A stretch of DNA of 64,000 bases from Parus major (taxonomy: Eukaryota > Chordata > Aves > Passeriformes > Paridae). Below the pieces are notes generated by a model. That model was given only the letters and a program-made list of their open reading frames with translations, had not been told where the DNA came from and made no database searches. A program made the translations under genes and the position numbers. Below, one piece after another: positions 30,101 to 45,100 of this stretch (position 1 is its first letter; each line of letters begins with the position of its first letter). The stretch spans positions 22,901,419-22,965,418 of the forward strand of contig NC_031769.1 in NCBI RefSeq assembly GCF_001522545.3, given 5' to 3'.

Positions 30101-33100
30101 CAACCCCTAGATAATAATTTACTTTTTTTTATATCTATAGCCTTCCTGCTCATAAAAGCAGGAAAATTCTCTGATTCCATTGAGCAATTTCTTTTTTTTT
30201 TCTTTTTAATGTCAGAGTAGGAATGTTCCTCTTCAATGGAGAGTTCCCTAGAATTTACTGAGTTTTTATTACACACCAATAACAGCATCTTCAACAAAAT
30301 CAGTTGTGGCAAATACAAAATCCTATTCCCTTTCAGAAAAAGCATTGTGAGTTATTTAAATGCAGTATACATTAAAACTGTGCACAAATCCTACATCAGT
30401 TTATTCTCAGAGCCATTCAACATGTTAGAACCTCTTTCATCCAGTTTCAGAAGCACAAGGAATTGTAACAAGCAGACACTTGTGGAAAACAGTCTTAGCA
30501 GGCAGTGCACACTTTTGTACCGTCAGTCCTCACTCCTTTCATCCTAGATATGGGCAAGGGGCAGAGTCTCATTCTGCAGGAGCGACAACTCCCCAGGTGC
30601 ACTTGGGATGCCAGTTTTAAGTTGCAACAGTGTTTTCCGGTTTTGGTTCAAAATATATTATCATGAGAGGGAAAAAAAAGACAGAACTACATTCTTCTTT
30701 GGTGATGTTTTTAGGCCTTCCATGAATTTTAACTTGTTGTGTTGAAACTTGCTACAATTTTAATAAGTATGTGCTGCGCCTTCAAATAAATCATCCTGCT
30801 GAGTATTGAGCAAGGCGTCTGGGGAGGCTGATGCTGTTAATTGGCACAGCTGCTCAGTCTTAGTTCCTTTCATTCACTGCTGTCAGGAAGTCTATCCAAA
30901 ATACAACTTTCATAAAAACTTTCACAAACAGTAGGCTCAATGCTCTTACTCTAGTAAAATGACATCCCAGCATAAAAAATGCTTGTTTTGGGGTGGGCTG
31001 AAGAAAGAGCTTCTTCCATGAGAAGTTGTTTTTGAACAACCATTGTAACTGTCATATATAGATAGATATAGATATAAAGGTTTAGAAACAGATATGACTG
31101 AACTTCATTAAAAATCCACAGATTTACAAATTTGAAAGTATCAAAGACACATGACCCTCCTCCCACTCCCCCATAAAAGATTGACTAATCAATCAGCTTT
31201 TAACTTAAAACTGAGCTGGTCAATGTTAAATCTTTGCTAGTTTCAGTCCTTTTTGGCAAAAAATACTGAGTTGGCACTCTTGAAGTCAATGATTTAAGTG
31301 TCCTACTGTCCCACAGATGTGAAAGGTGTTAACTTTCAACCAAGGCTGAAATCACCTTATTACAGACCAGTTATTCATTCTAGTACAATCTTTCCCAGCT
31401 AAGATCTTAAGTCTAAACTAGAGATGCATATGTACTGAATTTAAGCTTTTTTGCTAGCAGACTAGCTAAGGGGAAAAAAGTTCAAAACTGTTCCCATAAC
31501 CTTTTCTTTGTTTCTGAATTTCTGGTTAAAATGTGGACAAAGGCAGTCAGAAGAGTATTGATGTAGCTTCTGAACCTGTGCTGCAAGAGAGCGGTTCACC
31601 ACTGGATCTGCAGCAAACTTGTGTATGCTCTGATTCAGCTGCTGCCCATCTGAGATTATTTACTTTGATATGGCAGATGTCTGAGGCTATTTGCTGCCAT
31701 CCTAGTAGAAAAAAAGGAGCTATTACAAATCCGGAGTGCATATTGACACATCCACACTGAAGCACCATCTGGAAGCCATATATCTGCTGCCACTGTGTAG
31801 TAGTGATTGCCATCCTTAATCCTAGTAGGAACTTCAGGAGAAGCTCAAGAGACTCATCACTCCACTGTGTCCATGTAAATAAGTTCAAGCCCACATTTAA
31901 GACACCCTGGTGGTAGGAGTAAATATCCATAAATACTTGGTGCTGATGTTGAAGGGCTTCAATCTTGTTCTAGATTAAAAGCTTGAATCTAGTTAAAGGT
32001 TGATTATTGCAACTGAACAGATGCAAGTAATTCTACAAAAATATATTTCTGCTATAGCAAACTACTTGCTTTTGGATAAACTCTCTAGTCTGGTTTACTT
32101 TTATCACAGAAACTATATGAGCACTTTTGTGGCACTAAAATAATATGCAGGTATAAGAATAAACTGCAAGCCAGCTGATTTATTTCAGATTGTAACTTTA
32201 AGAAGCTTCTTTCCTTTCCTGTCTCATTTAAATTCTTTATTAATAATGGTCATCCATGCTTTTGAGCACGTAGTCTAAGTGTATTTTAAAACAATGTTAT
32301 TTAGCTGGCTTTTTTTTTCCTGACAATTAAATTCTGAGCATGTCGTTGTTTTTTTTTGTTTTTTTTTGCTTGAACCAGTTTCAACTTTAATTCTAAATCT
32401 CTGAGTTGTAAGTAATTGTGTATACACCTTCTTTTTTAGGGAATGTCTTGGTGAAGCACACGAACCCTGTGACTGCCAGACCTGGAAGGACTGGCTACAG
32501 AAAATATCTGAAATGAAACCAGAAGAACGTAAGAGCCATGCAGGGCTGACAGGGAGGGCACGGCTGTTTTGCTGCCGTTTTGATCTTTTGGTTTTAGACA
32601 GATTTTTTTTTTAGTTGCATTAAGTAAAAACTGGTTTCAACATTGATTGAAAAATAGGGTAAAAGGGGAAGAAAATGATACTCCTGAATGAGGAGCTGCT
32701 TTGCTTACACTTTAACTGCAGCACTGTGGTAAACTGTTCTTGGTAGAACATTCCTCCCCAGAAAATGCACGTGTTGTTCAGTCAGGGTATGCAAAGCTCC
32801 TTCATTTTAAAGCTTTTTTTCATTAATTAGTCAATTTATTCCTGCATATAACTTCATTTACCCTGCCCAATTTTGATTTTTAGCTCAGTCTACTCCCATG
32901 ATTGAGTAGTGTTCCATGAAGATTTTTATTGCTTTAAAACTAATTCAAGCCAATAGGTGACAATAATGGTAAAGTTGAGGGTGAACTGCAAGGGAGTTGT
33001 AGGAAATGGCTTAACGATATGTAATATTTACTGAAAAAAAAAAAAATAAAAATAATAAAGGTTGGGTTTATACAGGACAGATATTTTCTTAGTTGATGTT

Positions 33101-36100
33101 AACAAAAAAAGAAAAGATGACAGCAATTTGAATATATACTAACTTGGTTACCACAGTTCAGAGCCTTTCCATAATATGTTATAAATATTTTGGAAAGCAT
33201 AGAAAATTTTACAAAGAGGCAAAATAACTACCTGCTTTTTTCATACATGTATTTGCTCCTTTAATATATTGTAATTGTCACATATACTGTATATAAATTT
33301 ATATTAAAATAGATGTGTGGAAATACATTGAAATAATAAGTGTATTAATATTATACATGTATAAATTAGGAAATGTAATAATAAAATATATGTGAGAAAT
33401 ATATAACAGAAAAAAATTCAATATTTTGTCAAGAAATAGGGAAACTTGCATCATTCTTAATCTGATTCTCACACAAGATTACACAAGCACAATTTCAACC
33501 TCTCTATTTTTGCATGCTCCACATCCTCCTGTCACCCTCAAAAAGTTGTGGGAGTGAGTGAGGCCTATGAGGACGCTGCCAACTGCCTGTGGTTACTGAC
33601 CAACTCCAAACCCTGCGCCAACTGCAAGTCTCCAATCCAGAAGAATGAGGGCTGCAACCATATGCAGTGTGCTAAGGTAAGAAGGACCCATCATGGGATT
33701 TCTTGAGGAATTCAGCTTTGTATGTCCTGTATCTATTTTAGGATCACAGAGGTCCAAAACCTCTGAAGGGTCATGCCTGATAGCCAGTGGAACCTGTTGC
33801 AAGAATTAGATAATGAGCTGGTTACGTGTATTTAGAAAATGTTTAATATTTACTGAAATCTGTTTGGTTGACAAGTGTACATTATAATGATTGAAATTTC
33901 ATAAACACCTAAGAATAATTACCAATATAGTATGAAGCAGAAATAATTTATGGTTTAATAGTCATTAATAATGTAGAAGAACAGTTTTAATTGGCAGATG
34001 TAAAATTTTAAGGAAGGCTTAGCTCTAATGAAAGTTTTGCCTTACCATATTTTTCTTTCTCATTATTTCTCTAATATAGCAACAAAGCTAGAGAAATTTA
34101 GGTGGAAAACTGTAAACAGAAATTAATCAGTAGGAATGAAAAGACAGCAAAGAGTGATTCCAAAGGAAATTTATTGATGACAGCAGCCAGAAAATTAGTC
34201 ACAAGTTTGCACTGTGCTACCAAAATAGAAGGAATATTTTTGCCATGAGTTCAGTATGATTTGAAAATGCTTTTTCGCTCAGGTTAGTTAAAAGCAGCAT
34301 ATTTAGAAAACTGTTTATTTATGTCAGAAATATCTGACATAACTACAACTATTACCTCTTTGAGGAGCATCATTAAAAATAAGAACGTAGTGAACACTTG
34401 ACATAGTTGGCCTGCAATAAAAGGCTAACAGATTTAGAAAGTAATTCTCTTTATTTTTCTGAAAATGTGAAGGTCTCTATTGCTATGCAGATCCCATTTT
34501 CTTTATATTGTTACATATTCTCTCTGTGATACAAATTGAAGATCAGGGCTTTTTTTGGTATCATTGGCAGCAGAGAACATTCTCCTACACTTTGATTTAT
34601 GCCAAGTTTGCTGGTTTGGAGATTTTTGTCCTAAATGATTTTAAAAAGAGCTCTTAAGTTCCATACTTCTAAAACTCTATTAACGTATGTTTGTTGCAGC
34701 TGTTGCTAGGGAGCTCAGCTGAGCAAAGCAGCTTCAGGCTGGAGAAGACTTTGGCCATTAAACACTGATGAATGTAGATAATTTACCTTTCTAAGGCAAT
34801 AACTGACAACCAGAGGTGTCTCCTCTTTTTTGATACTTATAGGCAGCTTGAAGTGTCCTTAAAACAGTCAGATTCTTTTTGTCACGGAGAAATCTCAGCA
34901 GGCAGAAGCTGCCTCCCCTCAGCCTGGTGAGGAAGGTAATTGCAGAGTTCGGACACAAGGAATAGTGGTCATCTCCCTTGTCTCTTCCTCTGCTGAAGTA
35001 ACAATCCCTGATGGAGGTTCTGCCTTTTTTTGCAGGGAGGTCTGTTCAGGCCTACTACATGATGGGCTGTGGCTGCTTCTTAGCATCTAGCATGTACCTT
35101 GGTGTAGAGGGGGATACTCCTTACTCACAAAACCCTGTTTTCTGTACTTAAGCAGGCATTTTCTCGCTGTTTTATGAGTGCAGCTTCTAACAAGGCAAGG
35201 GTTACTCAGTCCTGTTTTCTCACTCCACCATCTATAGTTGTTTTTTAGCCTTATGGGTACTTTGATTTCAAGGAAGAGGAGGTTGTTCATAGAGAACAAA
35301 TTGCTGCAAGTTTCATGAAACTTGGCAGCTGTATGATGCAGAGACTTCATGTGTACTGCCACCAAGGGAGAGGCTGAAATACCTACCCAGTTGTTATGGG
35401 ATCAGCAATTACCTATCATGCTTGGCTTAGACCATGGCAAGGCAGCAGATGGGATTTGTTAAGCTCATGTGGTGATGATACAAGGCTCAGTGATCATAAA
35501 GACACATAAAACAGAGCTCAGGAGTTAATCATAGAATATGCTGAGTTGGAGAGGATCCACCAGGATTACAAGTCCAGCTCCTGGCCCTGTGCAGGACACC
35601 CCGAGTCACACCATGTGCCTGAGAGCTTTGTCCAGACGCTTCTTAAACTCTGTCAGGCTTGGTGCTGTGAACACTTCCCTGTTCCAGTGCCCAGCCACCC
35701 TCTGGTGAAGAGCCTTTTCCTGCCCTCAAGAGAGTGGACCACTCCTCCCCATTTAGTGTAATTGGCAAACCCAGTATTCTTTCAAGTCCTGTGTCCAAGT
35801 GAAGCCATTCATAACACGGTTATCCAGCACTGTGCTGGATGTTTTGTCCAGAAGGAGGCTGTGAGAGATCATCATATGCTCTGCTGGAGTCCAAAAAGGT
35901 TACATCACCTGGCTTCTCTTGTTCAGCTGGGTGGGTTACCCTGTCACAGAAAGGAATTGGGTTTGACAGGCAGGACCTCTCCTCATAAAGCTGTGCTGGC
36001 TGTGACAAATGACTGCATTGTCCTCCAGGTATTTTTCAGTACCTCCCAGAGTAATCTTTTCCATAATTTTACCATGCACTGACACTGACAGGCTGTAGTG

Positions 36101-39100
36101 TCCAGGGCTGTCCTTCTTGCCCTTCTTGAAAATGATTTTGGGTTTTGAAAGTGTGTAGAAACAGCTGATGTGGTTTTGTATGTCTAATGAGACTGAGATA
36201 CTGGGAGGAGGGTCTGTGAACACTGTGTGAATCTTGGATTTGAGGAGGCTTTTGGAGATATGAGAGATGGAAAGATAAATATAATGAAGTGGTCAGATTC
36301 ATTAGGAGAGTTGAGATTGTTGCAGTAGGAGCATATATGCATAAATTAATAGGAAGACGAGCTTTATTAGTTCAGTTACCTGTGAAACACCTTGCTTCAT
36401 ACGATCTTTTGAATATTTTGTAATGATTTCTTTCTCTTATAATGAATATGAATGGGTTTGAATGGTAGGAAAATGATGCAATGATACTCAACACTTACAC
36501 AGTTGTTCTTGTACTTTATTCCCAGCACTTGTCATCCTTTTTTATAAACCAGCAGCTTTAAAAAATGTTTGAAAACAAGAAGGAACAGCGCAAGAAGAAG
36601 AAATATTCTAGTCTTCATTGTTTTTTTAGAAGAAAATCAGCACTACTGAATTTTGAGACAAAATTAGCAAATGTACAATGCAAGAATTAGATTTCATTCC
36701 TTCCTGTAATACATCTAAGTGATACTATAAAGTAACTACAGACAAACACATCTGGTATGGAGTAGGTATTCCTGGAAAGGTTAAACTTATCAAAGAGAGA
36801 AGAAATGCAATTTAATTTGTCAAATGCCACTTATAATACACCAGGCATAATATTGATTAATGTAAATTTTCTTTCCTCATCTATAAGACAGATAAACATG
36901 ATTCACCAAATTGTGAAGTCTTTTGCTTATCTGTCCGTAAATAGCTTCCAGTTATTTTGAAATTAACTAGCTGAGAACTCACTGCTGAATTGAGAATATT
37001 TAACACAGTTTGATCTTCCCTGATGCAGAGAAGCCTGAATAAGTCACCTTACACCTCCTTGTAAGGTTTTACCCATTTTGAAAGCACTTAGTGCAGAAAA
37101 GGCTCACCTGGAAGCAGTCACTCATCAGAGTTTATGGTCAGACTTCTCTCTTGCTTTAGTAGATGTTATCAATATTTTGTATCAGGAACACCACATGACA
37201 AAAGCACCAATAATCATGGTTTTTTAAGTAATATTAGGAAAAAAAATTCAGTCTTTCTCATGAATACTTTATTATTTTGTTAATAAATATTCATTAATAA
37301 ATAGTTTGTTATTTAAATAAATGGGACTTTTTTAACAATAACAAAAAAAACAGGCCTGATCAGCTGTATTTACCATTTGGTTTATTTTCTTCACTTAAAA
37401 CTTAACAGTAGATCCAACACAGTCTAATGATCCAAGGCACAAAAATGATGACTGACATGGTTTGATATAGTTTCATAAACAGATCTCCTGAGTAAGTAAA
37501 CTAGGAAGGAGGATCCTCAAAAAATTTTTACACTCAGAATGCTGTTAATTATGTTGTCCATAAAGGAATAATGATGCCAAACCTAAGACATTTCAATTTT
37601 TTTTTTCCTGTTTTTTTCTGAAGTGCAAATATGACTTTTGCTGGATATGCTTAGAAGAGTGGAAGAAGCACAGCTCTTCCACTGGAGGCTACTACAGATG
37701 CACTCGCTATGAAGTTATTCAGCATGTAGAGGAACAGTCCAAGGAGATGACAGTAGAGGTAACAAATGAATGTGTGTATTTGAAAAATAGCAGCAAGGTT
37801 GCAATTCTCCATTCAGGAAAAGTTTAATCAAAATTCTTCCAAACCACAGTTCCAAACAGAAAAATACAACATTAAATGTATCAGAGAAAAAGCAAGTATT
37901 ACCTACTTGTGGATGCATAAGATTTCTGCTTTTGACTTTGTTAACAACCACTGGTGACTTAAGTCATTTTACTGCTCTGTGACATGGTTTCCTTTTGTGA
38001 AATGAGCATGCTGGTCCTGTAATTAGCTGCTGTGCACTACAGAAGACATGCCTTAATTTTGGCTTTTGGAAAGCTGCTTTATATAGCAGGCATGACAGTG
38101 TAGCAATTCTTTGGCTGCAGTATTTGCAGCTTTGTGAATTTCAAAAATTAATTTTGTCTCTACTTACATGGCACTCAGCACTGTGTACAATACTTTAAAT
38201 ATAGTCTGAATAGAAACAGTTCATTATTTAATTATATCTAATGGTGATTGTTGTATCAAATGATAAGACTTATTTTGGTTTCTTTTGCTTCTTCATTATT
38301 TTCCAGGCTGAAAAGAAGCATAGAAGATTCCAAGAGCTTGATAGGTTTATGCACTATTATACAAGATTTAAGAACCATGAACTTAGCTACCAGGTGTGGG
38401 TCAAGCCATTTTTTACTGATGTTTGTTTCTGTTTTATTAATCCAAAAATAATTATATTATTGTATTTTACTTACTTTCTTTTTCTAGTTAGAACAGCGCC
38501 TTCTAAAAACAGCCAAAGAAAAGATGGAGCAGTTGAGTAGAGCTCTGAGTGGAAGTAAGTATTTGCTGTGATCTGCCTTTGATTTGAAATCAGATCAACA
38601 CAGTTGTGGCTAAACTGTTCTTTTTTGAACAGTGCTCACATCAAGCCTGCTGTGTGATGTCATCCCTCCAGTACTAGAATTTGTAAATATTGGATGGAAG
38701 TTAAATGTACAGTAAAGTACAGTAAATCTTACCTATTCCAAAGCTTCAAGGAGGAAGTAGCATTAGTAAGGTAGAAGCTAATGTTCTGTGCTTATCTTTT
38801 AGTAAGAACACTGTGCAGTCATTGAGAACTTGCTGCTCTTTACTTGCAAAATATTTAACTGATATGCACAGACATAATGCTGACATCAGTAGGAAAGTAC
38901 TTTCCCGATGTTTGTTTCATATTGCAGCTGAGGGAGGCTGTCCTGATACCACGTTCATTGAAGATGCAGTGCAAGAGCTTCTAAAAACTCGCCGCATTCT
39001 TAAGTGTTCTTATCCATATGGATTCTTTTTGGAGCCTAAAAGCACAAAGAAAGAAATATTTGAACTTATGCAGGTAATACATGGATATATTTTACTTTCC

Positions 39101-42100
39101 TAATGGCACTTTATTTTTTTTTATATTCATTAGCAGTGTCTTTCTGCCAGTTTTGCAGTATAAAACTGACATACCTGTTTTGTATTTGTAACCAAGTTTG
39201 AAAAAGTAGCACATTTTTTATATCACTTTGCAAAGGAAAAGGATAAGGACAGATGGAAGGGGAAAGTAAGAAAATTTCCTGTTAATCTGCTTTCTGAGGG
39301 TAACATTTTAGCTTCAGTCTTCATCTCCTTCTCTAGCTTCTCTTTTCTTTCTTTCCCTTCTGATGTGTTTGACATCTGGGAGGAGGCAAAACTGGGGGAG
39401 TACTTGGGACTGTTGCCTCCTTTCCTGTCTCTTAGGTACCCTGAAAATGTTCAATATTTCAGAGTGAAGGGAAATCCTGCTCCGAGCTGGAGGACAGAAT
39501 GTAGGTCAGTAAAAGAGTAGGCTATAGGGCAGTTATTTTGGGGTATTTTGGTATTTCAAAGGTATTTTCAGGAAAATGGATATCATTCCACTCAGTATTT
39601 ATGGAGAACTCTTCCTGATTTGCATTTCCCTGTAAAACTGTTTTTTCTGTATTATTAACTCTTGCAGACAGACCTAGAAATGGTCACTGAAGACCTTGCA
39701 CAGAAAGTGAACAGGCCTTACCTTCGGACACCTCGCCATAAAATCATCCGAGCAGCTTGTCTTGTGCAGCAGAAGCGACAGGAGTTCCTGGCCTCTGTGG
39801 CCCGTGGAGTTGCTCCTGCAGACTCTCCAGAAGCACCCAGGCGCAGGTAATCCACCCAAAACACTGCACAAGTCAGAAATTGTTCTTTTGATAGCTGCCC
39901 AAGTGGGTGAGTCCGTTGCTGTTCTCTGACTATGAGGAGGATGCTAAGTGTGGTGGTTGTAAATCAGTGCAAAAGTTACATTTTCCTGAACATTTCATCC
40001 TTGTGGAATTGCAGCCTTTGGGGAGAAACATATTTTTCTTTAGGAGGATCACTGCTCTGTGCGTCGTAACCTAAATTGCTTCCCCATTTGTGAGATATTA
40101 ATGATTGAATGTCATGGCTTCCATTTCACTTTTTTCCATCAAGATTGTCACTAAATACCTGGTACACTTCAAAAACCTCTTACGTATTTGCTAAACATAT
40201 CAGCCATCTCTGGAATAGTTAACAAGTTAACTGTAGGGTTTTCAAAATAAATTTTGAGTCAAGAATTAAAGGGGAAGGCTTGTTAAGAGCTACAATTTTT
40301 GCACTACTTTTCAGATTTCAATAAGTTTTGAAGCTCTAGATGTTGTTCATATTTGTCCTACTTCTAAATTTGATGGTGTATCTTTCCATTTTATAGCTTT
40401 GCTGGTGGAACATGGGATTGGGAATATTTAGGATTTGCGTCTCCTGAGGTAAACTATTTCTTTTTAATTTTTTTAACTTAGTTCTGCATATGCTAGAAAC
40501 ACAGGTATGATCACAATTTGCATGAAGAGCTTCCTTATCTTGAGTCAAAGCATTTCAAGTTGGTTAAGCTTTCCATTTCATTTATTTCACAATAGAAGGA
40601 AATATATTCATGGCTAATTATGCAATGACTAAACAATGCCTCTAACATGGATGAAGTTATGTAAGGTAGCATTAGACAAGCTATTGCACATTCATTTTCC
40701 AAGTACATAACCAGTTTTAAAATTTAATAGAAACTGTTGTCTGTGTGCTGGAGAACTTAAAGTAATAAATGTATGAAATTCTGCAGATTACTTTTGAATG
40801 CAGTATCAGTTCAGCAGAATTTCACAAAAAAGTCTAAAAAATTTCCATCCCAACAAAAACATGCAAGCATACTCCTAAATATTGTTAAATATTTCAAATA
40901 TTTATTTTTATTGTTATGTACTGAAGCAGGATGGAAATTGCAAACTCAAATGACATTAATTTTTGACACTCTACCAAGAACAAAAATCATCATTGTTAAA
41001 TAAATCTTTTATGATCTGTATATGGGAAAGAGTGTGAAGTAGTTTTTGAGACTCTGCTCTGAAAAATGAGAAGCTTTCTCTAAAGCTTTTCTTTATCATC
41101 TTAATTTTTATTTAATGTTTTAAGAACATTAGATTAAAGCATTCAGTCAGGAAGGAAACTTCATTTCAACATTTCCTTGTTTGCTGTTTTCTTTCTAGCT
41201 AGTCATTTTTAAACATCCTAGAAAACTCCATGTACTTTTTCCATATATTTCCTTTGCTATTGTTGGTGAGCATCATGCTGGTGAGAACATGGCTCGCTTC
41301 TCTACAAAAAATCAGCTGCTTCTCCTGTCCAGTTCCTTTAGTCCTTTTGTGAAATAATCCCACATCTGCCAACATCAAACTCATTGTGATATTACTATAT
41401 TATCAGTGGAAGTGGCTATGAGAAGAAGCTGATAAGAAATGTGTTGAAAAGCTGTTTAGCAGGAGGTGCAATTGCAGCTGTGCTTAGATGATCTGCTTAT
41501 GAGTTTTATGATTTGCCTAAATGTAGCACTGTGTGATGCAAGTTGGTTTCTTTGCTATGTAGCTATCACGAATACTTGCAACCACCTATGCTAAAGGAAT
41601 TTTGTAGAATTAGTAATGGTCATCTTTGTTTATTTTAGTGAATTTCACTGCAAAGTATTTTACATAGAGCTGTACTTTTACTGACAGGTAGTAGAATGTG
41701 ACTGTGTATAGCAGATTATTATAGAAAACAAAATCTTACTGGTTTTGGCAAGGAATGCTGGTTGTTGTAGAACACTGTGTGAAGCCAAGATGTTTCTGCC
41801 CAACAAAATTAAAATTTCTTTTGCTCACATGTAGAAAATTGTTCTATGTAATAAGAAATAAGGTTTCATAAGTAGTAATTAAGATCTCTTTCTAAAGGTT
41901 AATAACCAACCAAAAATTAAGTGGCTGTTAGTAAAATCTATTATTTTATTGAAAACAAATGAGAGCTAAGATCTGGTATGATGAATAAATCTTAGTGTTC
42001 AGTGGCCACTTCCCATGATTCCTTTTCTGATTCAGTGATATAATTATATATTTTTTTAATAATTCAGCTGTATTGTTCTATATCGAGGTTTAATTTTTTG

Positions 42101-45100
42101 TTGTTTAAGGCTCTACCTTGCATTTAGAAAATCCATGAGATCCCTAAAAGCTGGAAGAATATTTTAGAGAAGAATCACTTCATGTTTGCCTTATTTCTTT
42201 ATGGTGTTCCAGAGACTAACAAGCATATACTACTAACTGCTGTTGAAGACAGAATATTTGGCTAAATGGACCTTTTGTCTGGTCCAATAAAGCTACTTTT
42301 TGATATTCTTACCATTTCCATGGAAAAAAATCTGCCCACACAGATGGTTTTGTGACTATTCCTTTTGTCTTGCATATGTCATTATGAGTAAGAACTTGGT
42401 CTGAGAAAGTTCATGGAAAAAAACATACTCTCATAATACCATTTACATTAATAAGGTCATTGTGTAAGTGAAATAACACTTCTGGATTTAAGTTTTAGGT
42501 CCTTTAGATGTTGATAATGAAGAGTTAATATAGGAAAGGAAAACTAATGGTACTGTGTACCTTTCCCAATTCATTTGGCCAAATGAATCCTTTGGATTAC
42601 AGATTTCCAACTTGGAGCTCACAGAAATAAAAACAGTATTCTTTTCTGAAGAGAAGAGCGAGCACCATTGTGCATAGTTTTAGTGCCTTGTGTGTATGAA
42701 TAACTGAAATTACACAAGGTGCTACCTAGAGAGGTTCAGTGTCAGCTGGACGTACCAGAAAAGATACTGGTAACTTCCCTTCAAGCATAAAACTAGTTTC
42801 TTCATATTAGGAAAGATATCCAAATTGATCCAAGTATAAAGATAATTAACCATTGGAATATTAGCTTGATGTGGTCAAGAGTCTTTTCCTTATGTATAAA
42901 AACTATCCAAGCACACACAATATGAGAAAATACAGGCTGCAGGAGTTCAAATCAATATGGTATGGCTCACTAGCAGCTCAAGTTCAGCAAAAGTAGAGGA
43001 GATTTTCTCTTATACACATCTAGAAGGAGTTCAAATCAATATGGTATGGCTCACTAGCAGCTCAAGTTCAGCAAAAGTAGAGGAGATTTGTAATTCATGG
43101 AATACAAATCTGTCATAGACTGTCCAGTAGAAGAGTCTCAGATACAGCTTAAGAAGTTCTGGAGCCATAGTGTCCTGGAGTCTGGGAAAAGTTTATCAAG
43201 TCCCACTGTATGGGTACCAGCTTTCTGTAGTCTTTTCGAGGTTATTTTCTACTGCCAATTGCTGGCACCAGAGATTCTGAGATAATCTATTGGTCTAATT
43301 CACATCAATTATTTTTATGTTCTAAAATCACTGGGTATGCATTTATTAAAAAGTGTGTCGATGTGTGCATACATAAAGTTTGGCGTCAAAGATTTTAAAC
43401 AAGGAATGTGTTCTTGGAATTGTTAATGAAGGAGATTGCAAGTATTAAAATGTTGGTAGTACATCTAGTTAATTTTTTTTTTTTTTTTGCTAATTCATTG
43501 TTTTATAGATTTAGGATTACCTTGGATTTTTTTTGTTATTTATGTTAAGCGTCGCATGATACAATTTGCAATTCATTTTTCTGAAAGCAGATGATTTTAT
43601 AATAAGCATATAAAATCACACATTTTTTATAAAAATGTGGTGCTTGTTACTCAGAAAAATAGTATTGCATGCTGCCCTGTGTTTTGTAACCTTTGGTTTA
43701 TGCAGGAATATGCTGAATTTCAGTATCGGAGGAGGCACAGACAGCGTCGACGTGGAGACATGCACAGTCTGCTGAGTAATACTCCAGACCCTGATGACCC
43801 CAGTGAGAGTACATTAGGTACGGACCTCTCTGGGGCTGGTTCTTTCCCTTCCTGCTTCACAAGTCGCTAGTAGAGACCACAGTGTTTGTTCTTCTGTGCA
43901 TACACTTTAAGGAAGTTTCAGATACATTGCTGTATTTTCCAGGATACAAATAAAGGCTTGTTTCTGCAGGTTTTTTAATGTGATTTTGGAAGTGTTGTTG
44001 ACTTCACTGTAGCTGCTGCTGTTCTGAAAGAGAAATGCATTGATCTTCCCACTAAAATCTCCTCAGTTGTCCAGCACAGGTTTGCTTTTCTGAAGAAATT
44101 TTGAAGATCACTCGTGCATACACCAGGTCTTCTACACCAATGAAAAGAACCAGTTGTGCATAGAATGTAGAGGCTACAGGCCTGTGGAAGAGCATCCTAA
44201 GGCTGTGTTCCAAAACTCTCCTCAGAAACTGTATTAGCAAAGGCAGCCAGGAAAGAATTTGGCCTGAGCTGTGACTTCCAGCTTCTCTTCTGAGGGCTGG
44301 TAGTACAGTCCCTGAAGGTCTCTCTGTGGCTTGGCTGTCTGGGCTGGCTCAGTTCTGCCAGAACTTTAGCAAAGGTACAGAAATAGCTTGAATCCAAATC
44401 ATACTGTGATACTGTTTCTGCAGAGCTGCCAGTCTGTGTGCTCAGTCTCTTAGCCACGCTGCACAAACTCTCATTGCTGTGTCTCAGGAACTTAATATAT
44501 AGTTTGTTCTTTAAAACCAAAAGGAGGGATCTTTTATTGAGGAGAAAGGGTCATGTGCATCTTTTATTTTAGAAAAAGTAATCAAAATTTTGGTGAACTT
44601 TGGTTCTTCCCTATTAATTAATTTTAATTTTAAAATTAATTTTAATTAAATAAAATGCAAAACCTGAGTGTTAGTTCAAGGACTAGATTTTGACTGAATG
44701 CTTGGATATAGTAGCAATGGCCAAGTGCACACTGTTAAAGCATGCAAGTGAATATTATTTTATTTCAGTCTCACATTTTGAGTTTTGGAGCGGAAAATTC
44801 CATTTTCCAAAGTCAAAAGATTTACATTTATTTTTATTGCAGAGCAGTTTTTTCTGGAAACCGCATCTTACTTCTATTTTTTGTTGTTTTTAAGAAAACA
44901 GCAATGTCAGTAATTGCTGAAGTATTCACTAACAACTGTACTCTTAATTGTGCTGCAATGTTACAGTAAAAGCTATTATAATGTTAACATTACAGCAGAG
45001 GTTTTGTCTTTGAAAGAACAGAGAAATGGGCAAATGTGATTTGTAATCCACCCGTAAATGCATCCTGTATTTGTGTCCACATGCAGTCATTTTCAGGGCT

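Noticed and set aside
33720..33800. Possible CR1 end ('ggatcacagaggtccaaaac')
   Set aside because: Only a few words match; the following sequence does not follow the CR1 pattern.
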